NCBI GenBank assembly: GCA_047967505.1
Contig: CM106539.1
Origin: Dipteris shenzhenensis
Taxonomy: Eukaryota > Polypodiophyta > Polypodiopsida > Gleicheniales
DNA length: 64,000 bases
Direction: 5' to 3' (one strand)
Positions within the stretch are counted from its first letter, which is position 1. Each line of letters starts with the position of its first letter. Positions 56,306 through 64,000 of this stretch are shown here, in pieces. Below the pieces are notes generated by a model. It made no database searches and was not told where the DNA came from. It saw only the letters and a program-made list of their open reading frames with translations. The position numbers and the translations under genes were made by a program.

Positions 56306-56697
56306 TGATATATTATATATTATGTATTATTTAATCTAAATTACAATATATTATACTATAAAATATATTACTGTATTATATAGTATAATATATTATATAT
56401 TTGATATAAAATAATATTTTAGGTCCAAGTGTAATGCCTCCATGTGTCATGCTCACTGCACGTCATCACGTCCACTCCGTGTCTGCCTACATGTGTATTT
56501 ATTTATTTATTTATATTAAATAGTTATATATTGAATTATATGATGTAAACATATATATATATATACATGCATACATACATACATACATATATATACATAT
56601 TTATTCATATATTTATATATTTATATATATATATATATTCTTTTATTTATATTTATATTTATATATTTATATGTCTGTATGTATATGTATTTGTATT

Positions 56698-56739
<42 letters not shown>

Positions 56740-56740
56740 T
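55786..56740. repeat. microsatellite cluster
   Basis: (CT)n 55808-55864, (ATAC)n, (TA)n, (GATA)n, (CT)n, (CA)n, (GT)n at 56117-56139 and 56266-56290, AT-rich TATTATA repeats, and (CT)n at 56701-56737. No gene; open frames are repeat readings. Confidence 0.9.
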
Positions 56741-57192
56741 CTCTATTGGCCCCTGCTGACATTGAACCCCACGCCGACCTATGTGCCCCCTCGACCGAAT
56801 GTTGCATTGCCATGTGTCATGCCGCTACACCACCCTACCCACTCTATCACCTGTGGTGCCCTATGTTGTGCTACCACATGTCAAGCTTGCTCTGGGATAG
56901 CCTCATTATTTGCATTTTGCTTTGTGTCATGGATTGCTAGCCTCGAAGGTGTCAGGCGGTAGAGTATTTGGACTGCTAGTGTTTGCGCGACTACCAATGG
57001 TGCTTGTGTCAAACACTCTCACCACATCGTCAGATGCAGTACGCAAATTGTAGCTTGCATGGCAACATTTGTCATGATGCAGTCCAAGCTGCCACCTTTT
57101 ACTTTCAGTGTTGTTGCTCGTTGTCACCACGTGGACTGCTACAGCCCTTGCATTTACTCCCGCACCCTGCACACATTCACTTACCTTAGCCC

Positions 57193-57198
<6 letters not shown>
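56741..57198. other. no gene recognised
   Basis: GC-richer unassigned DNA with CCATGTGTCATGCCGC-type words. Confidence 0.45.

Positions 57199-57247
<49 letters not shown>
57199..57247. repeat. (CT)n microsatellite
   Basis: Uninterrupted CT run. Confidence 0.95.
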
Positions 57248-57249
<2 letters not shown>

Positions 57250-57656
57250 CCTCCCCCCATGCCGTGTGTCCATCTCTTCCCCCTATGTAGTGCTCTCCCC
57301 TTGTCACATGGGTTGTGGCCCTTGCAGATTGTGCCACCTGGCATTTTTCTCTCCTCTTTGTTTTTTCGAACCTCCTCTTCTCCTGAACCCTCCCCGAACC
57401 TCTCTTCTCCTCTTTCCCAACCTCCAAATCTCTGCCACGTTGGCAAATCTAGTATGTTTCCTTAATATATAGTAAGATGTCTCATGCTAAATATTTATTT
57501 TCAATAATTTATTGAATTTTGAATTTTATGCTTCAATTTTTTGCTTTTATTATATTTAAGTGTATTCAAATTTAAGTATCATATGTTTGTGTCTCATAAT
57601 TTTTAGATTTCTTGCCACGTTTTGTATTCAAGAGGTTCTTACTATAGCAGTATGTG

Positions 57657-58006
57657 TTAGATGATTATTTCCATCATAACTATCTGGGATCTCAGAATAA
57701 AAATAAAAAGAATGGTATGTAAGAACAACAATAAGTGACCTAGTCTGACTACATCACTTTTGCAATGCATTCTTGGAAGGACAACTTGTATTGTGACATT
57801 GCTTCTATGGTTGAGCCATAAGTTTATTGTGTTCATTTTTTGCATGTTGGATGATCAATATGTTGCATCCAAAACAAACTTAGATGATTATTTCCATCAT
57901 AACTATTTGGGATCTCACAATAAAAATAAAAAGAATGTCTGTAAGAACAACAATAAGTGACCTAGTCTGACTACATCACTTTTGCAATGCATTCTTGGAA
58001 GGACAA
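57657..58006. repeat. direct repeat pair of ~120-130 bp
   Basis: 57657-57784 and 57890-58006 share TTAGATGATTATTTCCATCA through GCATTCTTGGAAGGACAA with few differences, separated by about 105 bases. Confidence 0.9.
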
Positions 58007-58251
58007 AATGTGGGTTGGGGTCCAATGATGAAGGAGCTTGAAAGGAGGGCCTCTAATATAAAAATATTCCCGTTATTTTGCATAGGAAGATATCAAGGGA
58101 TGCAAACACGTGTTGCAATGGAGTTTGGTGAGGATTCAAAACAAAGATGTCTTCATGGAGAAGGAAGGACATGGAACAATGCTCGATCTTACTTCATTAG
58201 CAAATGAAACACCCATCTCCTAGAATTAGATATACCTATAGAATATTATCA

Positions 58252-58337
58252 ATGGATAAAGGCATGCTCCATTGGATCCTTCAACTCTATCCTATGCAGA
58301 GTCGAAGGTTGATCCAATGGAGCATGCCTTTATCCAT
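58252..58337. ncRNA. long near-perfect hairpin, possible small-RNA precursor or foldback element
   Basis: Left arm 58252-58278 (ATGGATAAAGGCATGCTCCA...) is perfectly complementary to right arm 58311-58337 over 27 bases. The intervening bases add a further stem (CCTTC-ACTCT with AGAGT-GAAGG), leaving a loop of about 10 bases. Such a stem would fit a young miRNA-like or siRNA-producing locus, or a miniature foldback transposon. Expression is unknown. Confidence 0.5.
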
Positions 58338-58339
58338 AG

Positions 58340-60654
58340 ATCTTGCATTCCTCAAAATGAGGTTATGCAGATTTTATCATCAATTATCACGTAACATGAG
58401 ATAGACTTAAGGTTATAGGCATCGATAACGTGTCTTTATTTTTTGATGCACTTGGTTGTCACGTGTACTTTAAATGTTCTTCATCAATAAAGTGCACATT
58501 TTACAATGCACTTATATTTTGCATCTATATCGTCGCTATTTTATCATCAATATGGGACAAACTTATGGTTGAAATAATTTATAAAGTATATTGATCATAT
58601 TTTATAGCCATGTTGGCTATAGTACTCCACCATGCTAAGATTAGGCTCTACTCATTTTATCTTGCTCAATTTCCTCCATTGTCTCCATAGAAAGAAACTA
58701 TATGGATTGGAAAAGAAACACTAAAGAATCTAGTAAATATCTTAAACAAAGGCAACTATTAAATACTCACAACCTAATTACAATGGTTGGACTTATGGTG
58801 ACATGTTAGTTTTTCTAATAAACTATGTGATGGTCTCACGAACTATACTCTTTGAGCTCTGTGCATTTTACATTATGTCATCAACATCATTTTGTACATC
58901 ATCAAGTATGGATTTGTAATGAAACTATGATATTTTGCTAGCTTGTGGAATGGGTTTGATGATGTAAATAGTTATCCTTTGATGAGAAAGCTCAAAATCT
59001 TAAAGCTCGAAGCTTGTCAAGCTAACCTATTCGTGATTGATGAACCCAGCTGCTACAACCTTCTAGGTAGAAGAAGATGTAATTTTTATTGTTATTTAGT
59101 CCACCATTAGTTACTTGCAAATGAAACCCAATTGTTGCAATCTGAGTTGATAGTGTGGGGATTCACAACTTGGCAATCGTCATTCGCATGAATCTCCATC
59201 TCTTTGCTTTGCAAAAAGGGAGCTTTAATGTTGCAAATGAGATTGTGTAAGGGAGCATTGAGGCCATGATTGACATCTTGATAATCACATCAAGAATTTT
59301 TTTTTCAAGAAACTCAGAATCGATATTTCTCCATGTTAAGAGTCAACCTTAAGTTTGACTTACTATAGTAATTTGTGTAAGGGATAAAGGGGACAACTTT
59401 TGAAATTGTAGTAAAATTAATCTAACCTCTAACTGGAAGTGAACATCTAGTCCCTTCTTAAAGGCATCTATGTCTCTCTTCAAGCAAGCTCTTTGGTTTC
59501 TACTCGCAATTTGCTCGGCTTGCTTTAGTTGGTACATGAGCAACAAATATGTAACCTAGCCTAATCAATTAGATTATGCCTAGGTTAGCTTAACCCTAGT
59601 GCCTCTAGTTAGTTTGGCCCTAGGGTTAATGGAACTAAAGGTTATCAACCCTACCTATATCTAGCAAAAGAAAAACTCTCTCTTTATTTCTCCCATCCTC
59701 GTGTTGTCTACTCTATGGATAATATGCACAAAAGAAAAGTTTTTGCAAGAAGCCACAATTCGCAACAAGGAGGCACTATAGAAATCAATGTTTTGCAACA
59801 AGGAGGGATTTACATTGATATAGTCTAAGTCTCTATCATGGGTAGGTTTAGTGGGTATAATCAAGTGATTATAGACCTAGAGTATTAGACGAAGAGTAAG
59901 TTTGCCACTATAGATCATGGTATAGAAACAGGAAAAGAAAGGTGCTTCCTGAGTTTTTCTTGTTCAGGTTGTTGTCATCTAAAAAATCATCCTCTTCCAT
60001 CTCCACAAGCAAGGATCACTACTCTGGTAGCACAAGTAGAAGAGAAACACATTTACAATGTTGCATTAGCCCTCGAATGGAGAGAGTGCACATGTGTGTC
60101 TTACACATGTATTTTTGCTATACATGCACGGGAACATTCAAAATTGAGAGGGAATTAAGAGAATGCAAGAGAAGGGAGGAGGATGCAAGACATCAAAGGG
60201 TATCACCTTATAATCGTGGCCTGGGGATCCAAGGGTCAAGTACCCAACTCACTAACCTTAGTCTACATCTCAGAAACACTTACCATCCAAATGCACCATG
60301 CATCCTACCTGTTCCTACTCCCTAGGAAATAGCATGTGTGAGTGCTCGTCTTATATAAATATCAAATAGAAAAGTATGTAATCCATGTCTTTTGGCCATT
60401 ATACCTACCTAACCAACCTTGTACTTTAATACAGTTCATCAATTAGCCTAACACAATATAGCCCATAAATCCTGTCATGGCATGCTTTTGACTCAATGTT
60501 TTCACCAAATTTTGTGCATCTATGACCTTGTTTCTGTGTCAAATGGCACCTTTATGTATGCATTTGTCTTCTTTGTTCTTTGCTATTGGACTTAACGTTT
60601 TTTTCCTATCTGGTTACTTGTTGACAATATTGAAGTCATCCTTGGTGTTTGATC
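58340..60654. other. no gene recognised
   Basis: AT-rich unassigned DNA. An open frame at 59942-60325 has no recognisable domain. Confidence 0.5.
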
Positions 60655-60880
60655 ACTTGCTTGGATGGTAGAACTAAAGCAACGGTGTTGATGTTGGGTC
60701 CAATTGTGTCACTCTTGCTTTGGATGGTGTGACTAAGGCAAAGGGGTTGATGTTGAGTCTGGTTGTATCACCCTATTCATTTAATTCCTTTTTTTTTCCT
60801 TTAAAGAAATTATAATTCTAAATTAATCATAGACTAAGGAAAAGGGGTTGATGTTGGCTCCAATTTGCTACCTTGCTCGG
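60655..60880. repeat. degenerate ~58-bp repeat
   Basis: Copies of ACTAAGGCAAAGGGGTTGATGTTG with neighbouring bases occur near 60675, 60733 and 60830. Confidence 0.7.
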
Positions 60881-61648
60881 ATATTACTTTTTGTTTCCTT
60901 TTTGTTAAGCATTTTTAATTATATATCAATAATTGCATGCTCCTCCCCATGTAGATAGTTTGCATGCCACAAAATGTAGAGTGGAAATGAGAGGTTGAGT
61001 CATATAAAAGGGTTGTGAAAGGAGCCTCTAATGCTGATCTAAAGCCCTTAGGCAAGAGAAGAATATAGATGCATCACAACTTTATGTAAAAAGACCACGA
61101 AAACTCCGACAAGTTTGAAACCTTAATCTTATCTTTTTGTCTCTCTCCTTCCAAATTTCGCCACTCTTCCCATCTATTCCACTCACACTTTGCCAAAAAG
61201 GTAGTAAGTTGAGTCTCAATGTACATTGGCTTTGTTGCTAGAGTGGGGAGCCATAAAGTAAGTCAAAGCACGAAGGTAGAGGAGAGGATATGTTGGGATA
61301 ATAGGAACTTGAAGGTGTCTTTGCTATGTAAACAAGGGAACTTTAGCAAGTGACTTGATCAACGATAGTGCCCCAATTTCTTCATGAGACTGCGTTAGAT
61401 ATTGGGGTTGACAAAGTCCTCATACAATAGAAAAGGGGGGATATTGTGGCTTGAGAAAGCCCTAACCTTCATTCATGGCAAATAATAGTGGAGGGATGAA
61501 CAGGTGGGTGTCACAAATGAAGCTTGAGTAATGGAATGTAGGTTTTGGACTGTTGTGGTCCTTGATTTCCTTGTGCAATCCATTCATGGATCATGGAGGT
61601 TTCTTATGAAGTTAATAGTAGTTAGTCGTTGTGTCTCCACCTTTTTGC

Positions 61649-62170
61649 TTTACTTTTGGTAGTGTCATCCTTGATTACCTTGGCTTGACCCTTAATTTTT
61701 ATGTGTCAATGCTGATGGCATTTTGTTCTGGCTTTGGTATGTGTGACATTTTGTTATGGCATTGGCATGGGTGATCTTATAGCTTTAGCTTAAGGAAAGA
61801 GATTAAGGTAATCTTTCTGATGCATCTACGTGCCTACTATTCAATGTCGCTCAAATATTTCAATCACCCCTTCATGGTCACCTTCGCCCAAGAATACTAG
61901 CACCTTAGTTAAGGATCAAGATCTCAACTTGTGTCTAACCCCCCACACTCTACTTTGGTAAAATCATCCTTAATTCTCTTTGTTTAACCTTATTTTTATG
62001 TGTCAATGCTATCCTTAATTTTTGTGTTTGAATGCTAGTGACACTTTGTTCTAGCATAGGATGTGTGGTCTTCCAACAATCGCTAGAGGAAAGAGATTAA
62101 GGTAAACTTTCTCTTGATTCAATGGCTATTCAATGGACTCAAATATTTCAATCAATCCTTCATGCCCAAG
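61649..62170. repeat. degenerate tandem duplication, ~300-bp period
   Basis: ACTTTTGGTAGTGTCATCCTTGATT...TTTTTATGTGTCAATGCT...GGAAAGAGATTAAGGTAA...CTCAAATATTTCAATCA appears first at 61649-61865 and again at 61948-62155. Confidence 0.75.
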
Positions 62171-62314
62171 CTTGTGTTGAAAATCATCATTTGCATTTGG
62201 ATCCAAAACTAGAATTGTGTTTCTATTTGGGTGACCATTTCTTCAGGGTGCCGCTGCATTTTCTTCTTTCCAAAGCAGCATTCACCATGTTCTCTTTTTT
62301 ACATTTGATACACC

Positions 62315-62474
62315 CTTGTTAACAAAGTTCCAGCAATGTCATCACTCCTTGCCCATCCTTGCAAGACTACAAGGATTCCACAAACCAAAGCATACTTGTT
62401 TGCAAAGTTCCAGCAATGTCATCACTCCTTGCCCATCCTTGCAAGACTACGAGGATTCCACCTACCAAAGCATA
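62315..62474. repeat. 80-bp tandem duplication
   Basis: CAAAGTTCCAGCAATGTCAT begins at 62323 and 62403, the units being nearly identical through CCAAAGCATACTT. Confidence 0.92.
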
Positions 62475-62990
62475 CTTTCAAATTGTATACTAGGCCTCCG
62501 CAAGTATGGTATGTCCCCCTACACATTTAAAAATGAAAATTTCCTATTGATTAGTTGTGAAGAAAACAAGAGGGGTGAAAAGGAAGAGGGCAAGGACATG
62601 ATTGAACTGCGGCATACAGGGGGGAGGGGAAGAGTTTCAATTTAAAAGTAATGGGGGTGGGGGGCGTAAAAGGGGGGCTATGTGAGATTTGGGGGGTTCC
62701 ACTAATGAAAGGGGCATTTAAGAAGTCGTCAACACAATGTGTACTCATTTCCATAGACCATGAGTAAGAGTAAAATAATTTCTGAAACATTCTTAAGTTC
62801 CACCCTCAATATTGGTTTTCCCCTCGTTGCTTTTTCCCAAGATTGGGATTTATGTAAAAGATCTTACATCTTGTTAGTATCGGTCAGACCGATGCTGCAT
62901 TAACACACCTACTCTGAATACTTGCAAGAGAAACCTACCCACCACACCCGATATACCAACTCTATAAGTTATGGGGTACAACTCCCCCAC
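62475..62990. other. no gene recognised
   Basis: Unassigned DNA with a G-rich run near 62615-62690. Confidence 0.5.
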
Positions 62991-62994
62991 TACA

Positions 62995-63220
62995 TTTCAT
63001 CAAGGACTGTACAGGGTTCGTGGCCAATACTGCCAACGTAGGTAAATCCTAAACCAAGCTCTACAGGAGATTCAAGTTTCATCAAGGACTGTACAGGGTT
63101 CGGTGGCCAATACTGCCAAACCATCTCATGCAGAAGAAGGGTAATCCACAAACATGTTCCACGTAAGTAAATCCTAAACCAGTCCCAAAATGTATCAAGC
63201 TCTACGGGAGATTCAAGTAA
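62995..63220. repeat. 82-bp tandem duplication with a partial third copy
   Basis: TTTCATCAAGGACTGTACAG begins at 62995 and 63077. AAATCCTAAACCA...AGCTCTACAGGAGATTCAAG recurs at 63046-63076 and 63170-63219. Confidence 0.9.
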
Positions 63221-64000
63221 TTGGGTCTTTAAATAATACTATGTAGTAAGGAAAGGGGCTCAGCTGGACAACAGTGGCTCCATGATGACATGGAGTAGCC
63301 ATAACACAGAAAACAGAACAAAACTCAACGAGAACATCAACTTCAAGAGAACCTGAGAAAATGATAACAAAGGAAGACTGCAACAATTACCCTGCAAGAT
63401 CCGAAAAGAGACAAGTATGGTGAAAACAGACATTTGAGAAGTAAATCTACCAGAAACCCAGCTATGCAATGGGCCATGAGAATATTGCCATTCATCTTTA
63501 GTTCCAAGCAAACACAATTTTAAAAAAACCAACAAAAGCAGTGAAACAGGGAGTCTGAAACAAGTACAAAGCAAGTATATATCTAAGTGAAGCCAGAAAC
63601 ATTCCCAAACTCATCCTCTAAAAACAACACAGTGCAGTTTCAATCTCATGATAGTACCTCATAAGGTTGAACACCATAAACTCCATCACACTTAACAGGG
63701 AGTACTACGAAAGGTATGAAAAGACTGATGATTTTGTTAGCAGCAAAATATGCCATGGAATCAGATCCTACAAGGAGGGTATCGCCATAAATGTTATATA
63801 TCGTACATGATTCCAGGCAAAATTTGGAAAAGCTTGCACTAAATGAACGAGAAAACTCCTATGACAAGAGACATCACCTCCATTGGCCACTTAGAATATG
63901 TTAAAAGTTCTCTACACTTAACCACTTGCAACTCTTCGGAAGTCGTAACCTCTAGCACTAAGTACAGTAAACTTCAAACCTGGTACAATGTCCCTTTTTC
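63221..64000. other. no gene recognised
   Basis: Unassigned. The hydrophobic minus-strand frame 63574-63260 is not supported as a gene. Confidence 0.45.

Noticed and set aside
63260-63574. 104-codon hydrophobic minus-strand frame
   Set aside because: Leu/Ser/Phe-rich without a recognisable signal or family; no promoter or splice support.
1-64000. tRNA or rRNA genes
   Set aside because: I saw only tRNA-complementary primer sites of retroelements and no recognisable tRNA or rRNA genes; a tRNAscan-SE or Infernal run would be decisive.

Overview
This window looks like nuclear DNA of a land plant with a large, repeat-rich genome. The evidence is Ty1/copia elements primed by initiator-tRNA-Met, a chromodomain-bearing Ty3/gypsy element, a gag-only terminal-repeat element, GT-AG introns, plant-style TATA boxes, telo-boxes, and many long (GA/CT)n and (TA)n microsatellites. 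A fern or other non-flowering lineage would fit, but nothing here proves it. Almost everything is transposable-element sequence in various states of decay. I support only one clear host-type gene, a small secreted cysteine-rich peptide at 42811-43059.

Layout. 1-5603: decayed Ty3/gypsy chromovirus (+). 5604-16005: mostly unassigned AT-rich DNA with an LTR-like segment, small tandem duplications and microsatellites. 16006-17624 and 26144-26530: a duplicated (GA)n-tailed unit, then one tandem-repeat array split in two by an 8.5-kb insertion. 17625-26137: that insertion, a DNA transposon with imperfect terminal inverted repeats and a candidate target duplication CATTAG. 26570-27010: remnant of another transposase-like gene. 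27700-29700: minisatellites and unassigned DNA. 30250-32907: a young, intact 2.66-kb element with only a gag gene (TSD GTTAC). 33714-41064: complete but decayed Ty1/copia element on the minus strand (TSD CACCC) with an unusually long leader. 41473-41760: gypsy integrase scrap. 42811-43059: host peptide gene. 47690-48609 and 52520-55172: related non-autonomous LTR elements, the second complete (TSD CCTTG). 49621-50400: gypsy gag scrap. 50448-56740: three copies of a ~0.6-kb repeat mixed with microsatellites. 57000-64000: unassigned DNA with short duplications and a strong hairpin at 58252-58337.

Main discovery. The 17625-26137 transposon carries a transposase-like gene on the minus strand (25492 to 23073, C-terminal part resembling Kyakuja-Dileera-Zisupton transposases). 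Downstream on the same strand, behind a TATA box and three telo-boxes, is a histone H3-like gene (22838 to 21721). Its first residues imitate the H3 N-terminus (MARVKQTAR), a second internal motif equals H3 residues 3-11 (TKQTARKST), and its C-terminus aligns without gaps to the H3 histone fold. Two plus-strand genes of unknown function converge on these. This copy is a pseudogene, but its stops are mostly of the C-to-T type, so intact relatives may exist elsewhere in the genome. A DNA transposon carrying an H3-like protein with H3-tail mimic motifs is the finding most worth following up.
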